46,658 nt of DNA from Bifidobacteriaceae bacterium (GCA_022649925.1 JALCOX010000006.1:1-46658); one strand, 5' to 3'. Counted from the stretch's first letter, positions 1 through 8,877 are shown. Made by a program: numbers and translations. The notes: generated by a model from the letters alone, not told the origin.

Positions 1-2
1 CG

Positions 3-1268
3 GTCGTAAAGACGGCCGATATGCTGGCAGTTCCTTTCACCGTGATCTCGCTGATCATTGCGTTCTTGGCGTGGTTCTTCGCCGGAGATCCGTTGCGCTT
101 CGCACAGGTGCTCGTTCTGGCGACGCCGTGCCCGCTTCTGATTGCAGCACCGGTCGCCTACATGGGCGGCACCGGTCGACTGGCAAAAATCGGCGTCATC
201 ATCAAAACGCAGGACGTGCTCGAAAACCTTGGCAACGTCTCCCACATCTTCTTCGACAAGACCGGTACGCTGACGCGCAAGCGCCCCGAGGTCTCACGCA
301 TCGACGTGCTGCCGGTAGCCTCCAAACACTTCGGATTCTCTGCCGACGATATTCTGCGGCTTGCGGGGCCACTCGAGGCTTACTCGGTGCACATTCTCGC
401 CAAGGGTATTTCACTGTCCGCAACCAATCTCATCCGAGACAAGCATCTCGAGCGGCCTTCGGTTGAAGGTGCTCGTGAGGAATCCGGCAATGGCACAGTC
501 GGGCGAGTGGATGGGCACGAAGTCAAGGTCGGGCGTCTCTCCTTCGTGGCTCAAGCGACGAGCGAATCCGCGGATGCCACGCTTTTCGCACCACTTGCAC
601 CCAACGAAATGGTCGCCTACGTCTCCGTTGACGGCGAGCTCGTGGCCCGCATCGTCCTGAGTGACTTTGCGCGCTCCAACTCTGTGACCGCCGTCCGCAG
701 GCTGCGCGATCTCGGAATCAAGCGCCTCTCCATGCTGACCGGCGACAATTTCGCTTCCGCGACGGCAATCGCCGACCAAGTCGGCATCTCCGACGTGCAC
801 GCCCAGCTCCTGCCCGAGGAGAAGGTCGACGCGCTCAAGAATGCGCAGCGTGACTCCCTTCCCAAGCAATCCAAGCTGTGGCTATTCCTGCGCCACCTCG
901 TAGGGGCACCCACACCGGCCGCTGTCACCATGATGGTGGGCGACGGTGTGAACGACGCACCCGTCCTCGCCTCCGCCACCATCGGCGTCGCCATGACGGA
1001 CGGCTCCACGACGGCGGCGAGCGAGTCCGCGCAAGTCGTCATCATGAACGACGACATCGAAATGGTTCCCGCCGCGATCCTCATTTCGCGCCAGACCAAG
1101 CGAACCATGCTTCAGGCCGTTCTCGCCGGCTTGGGACTGGCGATCGTGCTCATGGTGTGCGCCGCCTTCAACTTCATCCCCGTGGTGGTGGGCGCTTTCC
1201 TGCAAGAGGTCATTGACGTGATGTCGATCCTGTGGGGATTGACCGCCATCGTCGACCGGAAGAAGTGA
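3..1268 (+). CDS. Heavy-metal P1B-type ATPase, C-terminal part (5' end outside window)
   Basis: This is the C-terminal part of a membrane pump that moves a metal cation out of the cytoplasm using ATP. The frame is open to the window edge, so the N-terminus is missing. Visible in order are a membrane segment, the intramembrane metal-site motif TPCPLL (bases 123-140), the phosphorylation motif DKTGTLT (Asp codon at 255), an HILA segment where the HP-locus is expected, TGD and GDGVNDAP hinge motifs (GDGVNDAP at 939-962), and two closing membrane helices. The CP motif lacks the second Cys of copper CPC pumps, so the metal cannot be assigned; zinc, cobalt or manganese are possible. Mn uptake and Mn-type regulator genes lie within 4 kb on the same side, which makes a metal-homeostasis cluster plausible. 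Family assignment is secure; substrate is open. Confidence 0.93.
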   Translation, partial: VVKTADMLAVPFTVISLIIAFLAWFFAGDPLRFAQVLVLATPCPLLIAAPVAYMGGTGRLAKIGVIIKTQDVLENLGNVSHIFFDKTGTLTRKRPEVSRIDVLPVASKHFGFSADDILRLAGPLEAYSVHILAKGISLSATNLIRDKHLERPSVEGAREESGNGTVGRVDGHEVKVGRLSFVAQATSESADATLFAPLAPNEMVAYVSVDGELVARIVLSDFARSNSVTAVRRLRDLGIKRLSMLTGDNFASATAIADQVGISDVHAQLLPEEKVDALKNAQRDSLPKQSKLWLFLRHLVGAPTPAAVTMMVGDGVNDAPVLASATIGVAMTDGSTTAASESAQVVIMNDDIEMVPAAILISRQTKRTMLQAVLAGLGLAIVLMVCAAFNFIPVVVGAFLQEVIDVMSILWGLTAIVDRKK

Positions 1269-1309
1269 GGCGGGCAGACTGACACGCGCATGCACATGCA
1301 GGTGCGAGA

Positions 1310-1972
1310 ATGAGAGGTATGAGCACCTCAGCTGACCAGGACACCATCCGCACCGCTGCACGCACGCAGGCCTCCGACGCCGTTCTCGCCGAATTAATGA
1401 CGGGCAACGCACGTTTTGTCAGCGGGACCGCGCAGCAGCACCCACATCAGGATGCTGCCCGCCGCCACGAGCTCTCCTCGGTTCAGCATCCACAGACGGT
1501 CGTGCTGAGCTGTTCAGACTCGAGGGTGCCGACTGAAATCATCTTCGATCAAGGGCTTGGCGACATCTTCACCGTGCGTACCGCCGGCGAGATCCTCGAC
1601 ACCGCGGTGATGGCCTCCCTTGACTTCGCAGTCGAGGGGCTGAAGGTCCCGCTGCTCTTTGTTGTTGGTCACGAAAACTGCGGCACTATTGCCGCAACAA
1701 AAAGGACACTCGAGCACAACGTGCCTCTCGGAGGGGCGCAATCGATCATTCTCGAACAGGTCGGGCTCTCAATTCGCACAAGTCTCAACAACGGACTCAC
1801 CACCACCGACGACTTTGAGCGCACCCACGCCCTGCGTATCGCCGCCGAGATTCTCGCTCGCTCGCGGGTCATCAACGACGCAGTGAGAACCGGCCGCCTC
1901 GGAATCGCCGTGGGTCGCTACCTCGTCAGCACCGGCGAGGTAGAACTTCTCAACAGCGCCGATCCGAAATAA
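1310..1972 (+). CDS. Beta-class carbonic anhydrase
   Basis: The protein is a cytoplasmic zinc enzyme interconverting CO2 and bicarbonate, which feeds carboxylation reactions. With the ATG at 1310 it has 220 residues, a normal beta-class length. The zinc site is complete: Cys68 and Asp70/Arg72 in CSDSR, and His121 and Cys124 in GHENCG. A second ATG at 1319 is in frame; the AGG at 1300-1302 sits about 7 bases before 1310, while a GAGAGG lies too close to 1319, so 1310 is slightly favoured. It follows the P-type ATPase gene by about 40 bases on the same strand and may be co-transcribed. The mntH gene converges on it, with a 12-bp palindrome (CCTGCCGGCAGG, 1984-1995) at the junction. Confidence 0.95.
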   Translation: MRGMSTSADQDTIRTAARTQASDAVLAELMTGNARFVSGTAQQHPHQDAARRHELSSVQHPQTVVLSCSDSRVPTEIIFDQGLGDIFTVRTAGEILDTAVMASLDFAVEGLKVPLLFVVGHENCGTIAATKRTLEHNVPLGGAQSIILEQVGLSIRTSLNNGLTTTDDFERTHALRIAAEILARSRVINDAVRTGRLGIAVGRYLVSTGEVELLNSADPK

Positions 1973-1994
1973 CGCTGATTTTCCTGCCGGCAGG

Positions 1995-3404
1995 CTAGAA
2001 CAGCATCGCCACGTCCTGAACCACCAGCTGGAGGTTCAACACCGTCAGCACAGCTGTGGCGAGCCATCCGAGCACGGCGACCCACTTCGGATTCGCAAAC
2101 TCGCCCATGATTTTCTTCGACGACGTGAAGTAAACGAGCGGAATCATCGAAATTGGCAGCGCCACGCACAGGAACACCTGCGAATACACGAGTACCTGGT
2201 CCAGCGTCCCCTCGGTGTCTCCCCATACGAAGGCACAGATGAGCACGGGAATGATGGAAATCACGCGCGTCACGATGCGGCGCAACCACAGCGGAATGTG
2301 CAGGTTGATGAAGCCCTCCATCACGATCTGGCCGGTCAGGGTGCCCGTGATGGTGGAATTTTGCCCCGACGCCAGCAGCGCCACGGCGAACAGCGTGCTC
2401 AGCAATCCCGATGCCACCGGCCCCGCAATGCTCGAATCACTCAGCGCGTTGTACAGCGAGGAGAAGGTGCCCAGCCCCTCGCCGTGCCCATAGAACATCG
2501 AGGCGCCCAGGATCAGCAGTAGCGCATTGACAACGAACGCGGCAGACAGTTGGATGTTGGAATCCCACGTCGCGAAACGCACGGCGGAGCGCACTTGAGT
2601 CTTGTCGTCGCGATCGTAATCGCGGCTCTGCACGATGGAAGAGTGCAGGTAAAGGTTGTGCGGCATCACCGTCGCGCCGACGATTCCCAGCGCCATTGTC
2701 AGCTCGCCGGGGTGCAAAACCTGCGCGGTGGGAATGAGGCCGAGGGCCGCGGCACCCATATCGGGACGCGAAACCACGACTTCATAAATAAAGACAACCA
2801 TGATGACACCGATAAGCGCCACCACAATTGCCTCAACTTTGCGGAAACCAATTTGCATGAGTCCCAGCAACAGCAAGACATCGAAAACAGTGAGAAGGAC
2901 GCCAACAGTGAGCGGGATTTTGAAGAGGAGGTTTAGGGCGATGGCGGCACCGATGACCTCTGCAACGTCGGTCGCCATGACGGCCAGCTCCGTGCAGATC
3001 CACAGGACGATGCCGAGCTTCTTCCCCGAGCGCAGGCGTGTCATCTGGGCGAGGTCCATGCCCGTGACGATGCCGAGCTTCGCCGACATGTACTGCAGCA
3101 TCATGGCGATGAGGCTGGAGACGAGCACCACTGACATCAGGAGATATCCGTATTGCGCCCCGCCGCCGATGGAAGTGATCCAATTGCCCGGGTCCATATA
3201 GCCGACTGCGACCAGCGCACCCGGCCCCGAGAATGCCAAGAGATTTTTGACGAAGCTCGCCGAGTCTTTGGGGACCTTCACCGTCGAGTTAATTTCCTCC
3301 AGTGAAGCCCTCGGCGGTGTTGCGCGCTTCCCGGTCGCTGTGCTGTGCACGGCGCTTCCCTTGGCTCGCCGCTCGTCGGTCTCGACTGTCATCGTCACTC
3401 TCAT
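1995..3404 (-). CDS. mntH: Nramp-family manganese transporter MntH
   Basis: This is a proton-coupled importer of Mn2+ (and possibly Fe2+) in the cytoplasmic membrane. About 470 residues carry eleven or so predicted helices after a charged N-terminal stretch of about 50 residues. The two metal-binding Nramp motifs are intact: DPGN at residues 71-74 in helix 1 and MPHN at 247-250 in helix 6. Start choice is uncertain: GTG 3407, ATG 3404 and ATG 3392 are in frame, and the last has a weak GAGAG ribosome site. The gene is monocistronic and convergent with the carbonic anhydrase gene. A DtxR-family regulator with Mn-type metal ligands lies 1.2 kb away and is its likely repressor; I could not pick out a convincing regulator box upstream by eye. 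Confidence 0.95.
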   Translation of the reverse strand: MRVTMTVETDERRAKGSAVHSTATGKRATPPRASLEEINSTVKVPKDSASFVKNLLAFSGPGALVAVGYMDPGNWITSIGGGAQYGYLLMSVVLVSSLIAMMLQYMSAKLGIVTGMDLAQMTRLRSGKKLGIVLWICTELAVMATDVAEVIGAAIALNLLFKIPLTVGVLLTVFDVLLLLGLMQIGFRKVEAIVVALIGVIMVVFIYEVVVSRPDMGAAALGLIPTAQVLHPGELTMALGIVGATVMPHNLYLHSSIVQSRDYDRDDKTQVRSAVRFATWDSNIQLSAAFVVNALLLILGASMFYGHGEGLGTFSSLYNALSDSSIAGPVASGLLSTLFAVALLASGQNSTITGTLTGQIVMEGFINLHIPLWLRRIVTRVISIIPVLICAFVWGDTEGTLDQVLVYSQVFLCVALPISMIPLVYFTSSKKIMGEFANPKWVAVLGWLATAVLTVLNLQLVVQDVAMLF

Positions 3405-3738
3405 CACCAGATTGAAGATTAGAACTTAATTGTTTGATACCTCGAAGTCTAGTGATTGCATATTTCATCGCAAGCGGGTTTTACTTAGCAGTTACATAAG
3501 AAGGTGCTGGCGTCGCGTGGCGCATGCCTCAGAGTGTGTGCGCTTGGTACGTGTCTCCCTACCCTTTTCCCCTCTCTCCCCCTCTTCCTCCATTGGATGG
3601 GCGATATCGTCAAAAGGTGGGCGATAATCAAGCCTTAAAAGGGGGGTTATGCCTATTTATCGCCCACCTAATGCAACTATCGCCCACCTTGCGCACCAGC
3701 CCACGCCCCGCGACCTCCACTCTGAGACCCCAATCGCC
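3405..3738. other. Gene-free region with inverted 12-mers
   Basis: This stretch lies upstream of mntH and downstream of the HD-hydrolase gene, both on the minus strand. No convincing ORF was seen. It holds a pyrimidine-rich run (about 3557-3592) followed by a cluster of related inverted 12-mers between 3596 and 3689, listed separately. The first 70 bases should contain the mntH promoter. Confidence 0.6.
3596..3689. repeat. Cluster of inverted AGGTGGGCGATA 12-mers
   Basis: AGGTGGGCGATA occurs at 3615-3626, and its exact reverse complement TATCGCCCACCT occurs twice, at 3658-3669 and 3678-3689. A diverged copy (GGATGGGCGATA) lies at 3595-3606. The copies can form alternative stem-loops with loops of about 31 or 51 bases. 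It could be a 3' structure of the HD-hydrolase transcript, a protein-binding array or a small palindromic repeat element. Confidence 0.8.
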
Positions 3739-4455
3739 CTACAAAATCGTGGCTTTGTACTCGTCCGCCAACGGCCTCAGGTTCGGAACACCGTAGCGAC
3801 CCACAAGCGCGTCGAAGCGCTCGGCGTTGCCCTCACCGAAGCGTGCCGCAGACCGGCGCGCAGCCTCCACCGACACAAATTGCGGCGGGCGCGACTTGGT
3901 GTGGAACTTGTCGGCGTACATCACAATCTCCTGCTCAATGGTGCGAGGCGTGTAATCGGCGGGCGGAAGCGGAAGTCCCTGCTGCTCCACCTCCGCGCGA
4001 GTGATGCCCACGCCCGTGTGGTTGCGGGCAAACTGGGCCAAGGTCTCGCCATAACCTTCGTCGATAAGAATGCGATACCCCTCGAGCCCGTGGAAAATAT
4101 AGCGTCCCCTTTCAAAAGATATTCCGTCTTCGGCAAAGACCCGGTACACGCCAATGTCGTGAAGCAATCCTCCGAGATAGGCGAGGCCCGCATCCGGGAA
4201 CGCATTACCCCAGGGATTCGTATCACTCGCCGCCCTGCCGCGGTCCATGCTTGCACGGTATTGCACCGCAAAGAGCCGCGCAATGCGGGCGACAATCTGG
4301 CAGTGCGTCCACACGAGGTCATAGGCAGCCTGCGACGGCGCCAGTTGATGATGCAACCACGCGATCTTGCGAAAATTCTCCTCATTCAGCGGCAACGGAA
4401 TCGGCACCGAGCGCGCCACGCCATGTTTCTTTTCCCACTCATCCTGTTCGCTCAC
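3739..4455 (-). CDS. HD-domain phosphohydrolase
   Basis: This is a soluble metal-dependent phosphohydrolase of the HD superfamily; the substrate is not predictable, though such proteins often act on nucleotides or phosphomonoesters. With the GTG at 4455 it has 238 residues. The canonical metal ligands can be seen: His51, the doublet His99-Asp100 (LLHDIG), His122, His146 and Asp182 (YADKF). The reading frame extends to a TTG at 4503, giving 16 more residues, but GTG 4455 followed by SEQDEW is a more ordinary start; neither has a strong ribosome site. It is transcribed divergently from the DtxR-family gene, with less than 100 bases between them. The C-terminal end abuts the repeat-rich region before mntH. 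Confidence 0.88.
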   Translation of the reverse strand: MSEQDEWEKKHGVARSVPIPLPLNEENFRKIAWLHHQLAPSQAAYDLVWTHCQIVARIARLFAVQYRASMDRGRAASDTNPWGNAFPDAGLAYLGGLLHDIGVYRVFAEDGISFERGRYIFHGLEGYRILIDEGYGETLAQFARNHTGVGITRAEVEQQGLPLPPADYTPRTIEQEIVMYADKFHTKSRPPQFVSVEAARRSAARFGEGNAERFDALVGRYGVPNLRPLADEYKATIL

Positions 4456-4550
4456 TCTGCCATTGTGCCGCGCGAGATGACTTTGCGCCACTGAATCGCA
4501 CAATGACCGCTTTCATAGGAAAAGCATCCCAAGCGAATACACTGAGATGT

Positions 4551-5264
4551 ATGGCATTCGAAGATCTCTCCATCAACTCGCAGGATTACCTCAAGGTGAT
4601 CTGGGATCTTCAGGAGTGGACGGGGCAGGCCGTCCAACCCAAGGCCCTGGCAAAGAAGACGGGGATGAAGCTATCCACCGTTTCGGGCGCGATCGGACGT
4701 CTCGCTGCCTCCAGCCTCGTCGAACACACGCCCTACGGCGCCATCACGCTGACGCAGGAGGGCGAGCGCTACGCACTCATCATGGTCCGCCGCCACCGCC
4801 TGCTCGAATCTTTCCTTGTAAAAACGCTCGGTTACACCTGGGACGAGGTGCACAACGAGGCGGATGCGCTCGAGCACGCCGTCAGCGACAAGCTCGTCGA
4901 GCGCATCGACGCAACTTTGGGACGCCCCACCCACGACCCCCACGGCGACCCCATCCCCGACGCGAACGGAACCATCGTGGAGGAAGCCACCCTTCCCCTC
5001 TCGCAAGCTGCGGAAGGCTCACTCGTCACGGTCGAGCGCGTCTCAGACGAGGACCCCGACCTGCTGAGGTACCTCACGCAGGAGGGAATTGTGGTGGGCA
5101 CCCAGCTTCGCATTGGGCGCAAAGCCCCTTATTCGAATTCTGTAAACGCTACTGTTGTGCACCATGACGCACGCGGCGAGACCCCAGCGGATCCCGCACC
5201 GAGCGTCACCCTTGGGAATGCGGCCGCAGAGTATATTCGCATCCTCGAACACACTGCGCAGTGA
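4551..5264 (+). CDS. mntR: DtxR-family metal-dependent repressor, manganese-sensing type
   Basis: This is a dimeric DNA-binding repressor that uses a divalent metal as co-repressor. It has 237 residues from the ATG at 4551: a winged-helix domain (about 1-70), a metal-binding and dimerisation domain (about 71-150), and an SH3-like FeoA domain at the end. By alignment to DtxR from memory, the primary-site Met10 is Asp12 here and Cys102 is Asp105, while Glu108 and His109 are kept; ancillary-site His82, Glu86 and His101 are also present. The Asp in place of Met10 is characteristic of Bacillus-type MntR, so Mn2+ sensing is inferred. An in-frame ATG at 4503 would add 16 atypical residues and is less likely. 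The nearby mntH is the obvious target. Confidence 0.9.
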   Translation: MAFEDLSINSQDYLKVIWDLQEWTGQAVQPKALAKKTGMKLSTVSGAIGRLAASSLVEHTPYGAITLTQEGERYALIMVRRHRLLESFLVKTLGYTWDEVHNEADALEHAVSDKLVERIDATLGRPTHDPHGDPIPDANGTIVEEATLPLSQAAEGSLVTVERVSDEDPDLLRYLTQEGIVVGTQLRIGRKAPYSNSVNATVVHHDARGETPADPAPSVTLGNAAAEYIRILEHTAQ

Positions 5265-5312
5265 GCCGTCACACCGCGTCACAATGAGAAAAATGAGATA
5301 GGAGATATGCGA

Positions 5313-6851
5313 ATGGCCGAGACAGCCTCTTCGTGGACGAATCCCCTGCGAGACCCTCAGGACCTGAGGCTCCCTCGCATCGCCGGGCCCTGTTCAGTCG
5401 TCATTTTCGGTGTCACCGGTGATCTGGCGCAGAAAAAACTTCTGCCCGCAATCTACGACCTCGCCAACCGTGGCCTACTCCCTCCGAGCTTCGGCCTGAC
5501 CGGTTTCGGTCGCCGCGACTGGAGCAACGAGAAGTTCGCCGAATTCGTCAAGGTGGCCGTCCAGAAGGGCGCGCGCACCACGTTCAAGGACTCCACGTGG
5601 GAACAGCTCGCCGCCGGGATCCGCTTCGTGCAGGGCGAGTTTGACGACCCCGATGCCTTCAAGCGCCTCTCCGACACCGTCGCCGAGCTCGACCGCGTGC
5701 GCGGAACCCGCGGAAATCACGCCTTCTATATGTCGGTGCCTCCGAGTGCCTTCCCGATCGTCTCCCGTCAGCTCGCCGAATCTGGCCTTTCAAAGTCGCA
5801 AGAGGGGGCGTGGCGCAGGGTGATCATTGAGAAGCCCTTCGGTCACGACCTGAGCAGCGCCAAGGAACTCGCCGAGACTGTCTCCTCGGTTTTCGAGCCC
5901 GACTCGATTTTCCGCATTGATCACTATCTGGGCAAAGAGACCGTTCAGAACCTGCTGGCCCTGCGCTTTGCCAACATGCTTTTCGAACCCATTTGGAATG
6001 CCAACTACGTTGACCACGTTCAGATCACCATGGCCGAAGACATTGGCATCGGCGGGCGCGCCGGCTACTACGACGGCATCGGTGCCGCGCGCGATGTGAT
6101 CCAGAATCATTTGCTGCAGCTGCTGGCCCTCACAGCGATGGAGGAACCGGTTTCCTTCTCGGCGCACGACCTGACCCTCGAGAAGACAAAGATCCTCTCC
6201 GCCGTGCGCATTCCCAAGGATCTCGCGGCACATACGGCTCGCGGTCAATACGCGGCCGGCTGGCAGGGACCTGAGAAGGTCGTGGGCTATCTGGATGAAA
6301 AGGGCATCGACAAGACGTCCGAGACCGAAACCTACGCGGCCGTGCGGCTGAATATCGATACTCGCCGCTGGGCGGGAGTGCCGTTCTACCTGCGCACGGG
6401 CAAGCGCCTAGGCAAGCGCGTCACCGAGATCGCCGTGGTCTTCAAGAAGGCGCCGCACCTCCCGTTTGAATCCACCGCCACCAAGGAACTCGGAAAGAAC
6501 GCCATTGTGCTGCGCGTTCAGCCGGACGAGGGAATCACCCTGCGGTTCGGTTCCAAGGTTCCCGGAACGGCAATGGAGGTCCGCGACGTCAACATGGACT
6601 TCAGCTACGGCCGCTCCTTCACCGAGGCGTCGCCAGAGGCTTACGAACGCTTGATTCTCGACGTGTTCCTCGGCGAACCCTCCCTCTTCCCCACCACCGA
6701 AGAGGTCAATCTGTCGTGGAATATTCTCGATCCCATCGAGGAATTCTGGGCCACACAAGGCCAGCCGCAACCCTATCGCTCCGGCACATGGGGACCCGAG
6801 CAGGCCGACGAAATGATGCATAACGACGGACGCGCTTGGAGGATGCCGTGA
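5313..6851 (+). CDS. zwf: Glucose-6-phosphate 1-dehydrogenase
   Basis: The enzyme oxidises glucose 6-phosphate to 6-phosphogluconolactone with NADP+, the entry step of the oxidative pentose phosphate pathway. It has 512 residues, the family norm. A dinucleotide-binding segment GVTGDLA lies at 33-39, EKPFGHD at 173-179, and the active-site signature RIDHYLGKE at 201-209. ATG 5313 is preferred over ATG 5307 because the AGGAGA at 5300-5305 sits 7 bases before it and only one base before 5307. It is translationally coupled to opcA by a 4-base GTGA overlap, and pgl follows on the same strand, so this is the usual actinobacterial zwf-opcA-pgl order, although gnd is displaced. Confidence 0.98.
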   Translation: MAETASSWTNPLRDPQDLRLPRIAGPCSVVIFGVTGDLAQKKLLPAIYDLANRGLLPPSFGLTGFGRRDWSNEKFAEFVKVAVQKGARTTFKDSTWEQLAAGIRFVQGEFDDPDAFKRLSDTVAELDRVRGTRGNHAFYMSVPPSAFPIVSRQLAESGLSKSQEGAWRRVIIEKPFGHDLSSAKELAETVSSVFEPDSIFRIDHYLGKETVQNLLALRFANMLFEPIWNANYVDHVQITMAEDIGIGGRAGYYDGIGAARDVIQNHLLQLLALTAMEEPVSFSAHDLTLEKTKILSAVRIPKDLAAHTARGQYAAGWQGPEKVVGYLDEKGIDKTSETETYAAVRLNIDTRRWAGVPFYLRTGKRLGKRVTEIAVVFKKAPHLPFESTATKELGKNAIVLRVQPDEGITLRFGSKVPGTAMEVRDVNMDFSYGRSFTEASPEAYERLILDVFLGEPSLFPTTEEVNLSWNILDPIEEFWATQGQPQPYRSGTWGPEQADEMMHNDGRAWRMP

Positions 6852-7780
6852 TCGTTCAGTTGACAGATACCACCACTCATGACATTTCCGAGAAATTGGA
6901 CCAGATGCATGAGGAGCGTGGAGAGACCACATCCGGACGCGTGCTGACACTGCTCATCACCTGCTCGCCGCTGGATCTCGACGAATCCGTGCACGTGGCG
7001 AGCGCCGCCAGCCGTGAGCATCCGTGCCGCATCATCGCCCTGGTGAAGGGTTCTGTTGAGGCCGCGGAATCGCGCCTCGACGCCGAGATTCGCACGGGAA
7101 CGGACGCAGGCGCGGGAGAGGTCATCATCCTCAAGCCGGTCGGCGAACTCACCGGACACCTCGACACTCTGGTGATTCCGCTCATGGTTCCGGACACCCC
7201 GGCCGTCGCGTGGTGGCCGACGACTCCCCCGACAAATCCGTCGAAGGATCCCATCGGTGCCATGGCCTCGTCTCGCCTGACCGACGCCTCGCGCACCCCC
7301 GACCCCCAGCGCACCTTTGAGCGCCTGCGCAAATATGCGACGCCCGACGACGTGGATCTCTCGTGGACCCGCTTGACTGTTTGGCGCGCGATGCTCGCCT
7401 CCCTGCTCGATCAGCCACCGCACGTGCCGATCACCTCCGCGCAGGTATCCGGCGAACCGGGGAACCTGTCGGTGTGGATGCTCGCCGCGTGGCTGCACGA
7501 GCGGCTCGGCGTACCAGTCTCCATCGAGTGGGACTCCGCCGCCACCGCGGTTCGTGGAGTCAAAATGTTCCGCGCCGACGGCGAGCTGAGCTTCGACCGC
7601 CCCTGCGAGGACCAGGCGATCGTGTCGGTGCCGGGGGAACAGCCGCAGCGCGTCTCCGTGCCCTTGCGCACACTGGTCGAGTGCATGAGCGAGGAACTGC
7701 GCCGTCTCAACCCGGACGAAGTGTACGTGCAGGTCATCAACTCCAACTTCGACTTCGCCGAGACCTTCGTGGAGGACTAG
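6848..7780 (+). CDS. opcA: Glucose-6-phosphate dehydrogenase assembly protein OpcA
   Basis: OpcA is an actinobacterial and cyanobacterial accessory protein needed for assembly or redox control of glucose-6-phosphate dehydrogenase; it has no known catalytic activity. The protein has 310 residues. A conserved stretch with WWPTTPPTNPSKDPIG at about residues 118-133 is typical of the family. The GTG start at 6848 overlaps the zwf stop by 4 bases and has a GGAGGAT ribosome site at 6840-6846 region, so the two proteins should be made in step. A large stem-loop lies between this gene and pgl. Confidence 0.96.
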   Translation: MIVQLTDTTTHDISEKLDQMHEERGETTSGRVLTLLITCSPLDLDESVHVASAASREHPCRIIALVKGSVEAAESRLDAEIRTGTDAGAGEVIILKPVGELTGHLDTLVIPLMVPDTPAVAWWPTTPPTNPSKDPIGAMASSRLTDASRTPDPQRTFERLRKYATPDDVDLSWTRLTVWRAMLASLLDQPPHVPITSAQVSGEPGNLSVWMLAAWLHERLGVPVSIEWDSAATAVRGVKMFRADGELSFDRPCEDQAIVSVPGEQPQRVSVPLRTLVECMSEELRRLNPDEVYVQVINSNFDFAETFVED

Positions 7781-7844
7781 GAACTAGGCCCCCTCTCCCC
7801 TGTCCCTCTGTCCTGTCCCTCTGTCCCGTCCCGTCCTCGTCTCT

Positions 7845-7924
7845 CTTCGCTGTGTTTTTAATGACGTTAAGAGGTCCATTTGGCCCATTTTGAGCGGCTA
7901 AACGTCATTAAAAACACAGCGAAG
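7845..7924. repeat. Perfect 24-bp-arm inverted repeat between opcA and pgl
   Basis: The arms at 7845-7868 and 7901-7924 are exact reverse complements of each other around a 32-base loop. The left arm begins CTTCGCTGTG and the right arm ends CACAGCGAAG. Outside the arms, a pyrimidine-rich strand on the left (about 7801-7844) faces a purine-rich strand on the right (7925-7955), which could extend the helix imperfectly. There is no T-run in terminator position on either strand. It sits inside what should be one zwf-opcA-pgl transcript, so it may act as an attenuator, an RNA-stability element or a cruciform. Confidence 0.9.
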
Positions 7925-8021
7925 AGGCGGGAGGGGAGGAGACGGGGAGGAGAGAGAATAGACTTTTAGTAGTGGCAGTCTTTGCCTCGTAGAATTTGAA
8001 CACACCAAAGAAGGTATCCGC

Positions 8022-8867
8022 ATGGCACCGCAGATTCAGCATGCAACTCGATCTCTAGCGACGGGAGCGGCACTCGCCCCCCGCGTCGTCGTTCGCTACT
8101 CCGACGAGGAGGCCGTGGCATACGCGGCCGCCAACCGCATCATCCTCACGATTGCTGACATCCTCGCGACCCCGGGTCACGATCGCGCCGACATCGCGGT
8201 AACCGGAGGCGGAGATGGAATCCACGTGCTCGAGGTGATGGGCGTCAATCCCCTGCTGGAATCTGTCGACTGGTCGCGCGTGCATTTCTGGTGGGGCGAC
8301 GAACGCTTCGTTCCCGCCGATGACGACGATCGCAACGCCAAGCAGGCCCGAGAAGGTCTCCTCGACTCACTGGTCTCCAGAGGCCTGCTCCCCGAGGCCA
8401 ACATCCACGAGATGCCCGCCGACGCCCGCAATGCCAAGGAACGCGAGACCGCCAGCGACGAAGACAATCAGGCAGCAGCCGACGCCTCCGCTGCACTTTA
8501 CCAAGAGGAACTCGTCGCCAATCTCGGCCCAAACCCGCGGCTCGACATCGCCCTCTTCGGCGTCGGCCCCGACGGCCATTTCGCCTCGCTCTTCCCCGGG
8601 CACGAGGAGGTCAAGATTGTCGACGCGCGCCTGGCTTGCGGAGTCATCAACTCTCCCAAGCCCCCGTCACTGCGAGTAAGCCTCACCGTTCCCATGATTC
8701 AGCGGTCCCACCACGTGTGGGTCATCGCATCGAGCGATCGCAAGAAGGACGCCATCACAGCGGCACTGGGCACCGTGAACGACCCCATGGTTCCCGTCAG
8801 CCACGCTGCCGGAACGGACTCCACCGTGTGGATGGTGGACAGGGTGGCAAGCCCGTCCGTGAAGTAA
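8022..8867 (+). CDS. pgl: 6-phosphogluconolactonase
   Basis: The enzyme hydrolyses 6-phosphogluconolactone to 6-phosphogluconate, the second step of the oxidative pentose phosphate pathway, in the cytoplasm. It has 281 residues and the family segments GGGDGIHVLE, WWGDERFVP and GVGPDGHFASLFPGH. The ATG at 8022 has an AGAAGG ribosome site about 8 bases before it. It lies 241 bases after opcA, separated by the large inverted repeat, and ends at a strong bidirectional terminator shared with the convergent GH2 gene. Confidence 0.97.
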   Translation: MAPQIQHATRSLATGAALAPRVVVRYSDEEAVAYAAANRIILTIADILATPGHDRADIAVTGGGDGIHVLEVMGVNPLLESVDWSRVHFWWGDERFVPADDDDRNAKQAREGLLDSLVSRGLLPEANIHEMPADARNAKERETASDEDNQAAADASAALYQEELVANLGPNPRLDIALFGVGPDGHFASLFPGHEEVKIVDARLACGVINSPKPPSLRVSLTVPMIQRSHHVWVIASSDRKKDAITAALGTVNDPMVPVSHAAGTDSTVWMVDRVASPSVK

Positions 8868-8877
8868 TGCGGGCAAG

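Noticed and set aside
3408-3480. DtxR/MntR box before mntH
   Set aside because: I looked for a TTAGG-type or related palindrome in the mntH upstream DNA and found only AT-rich sequence with no convincing dyad.
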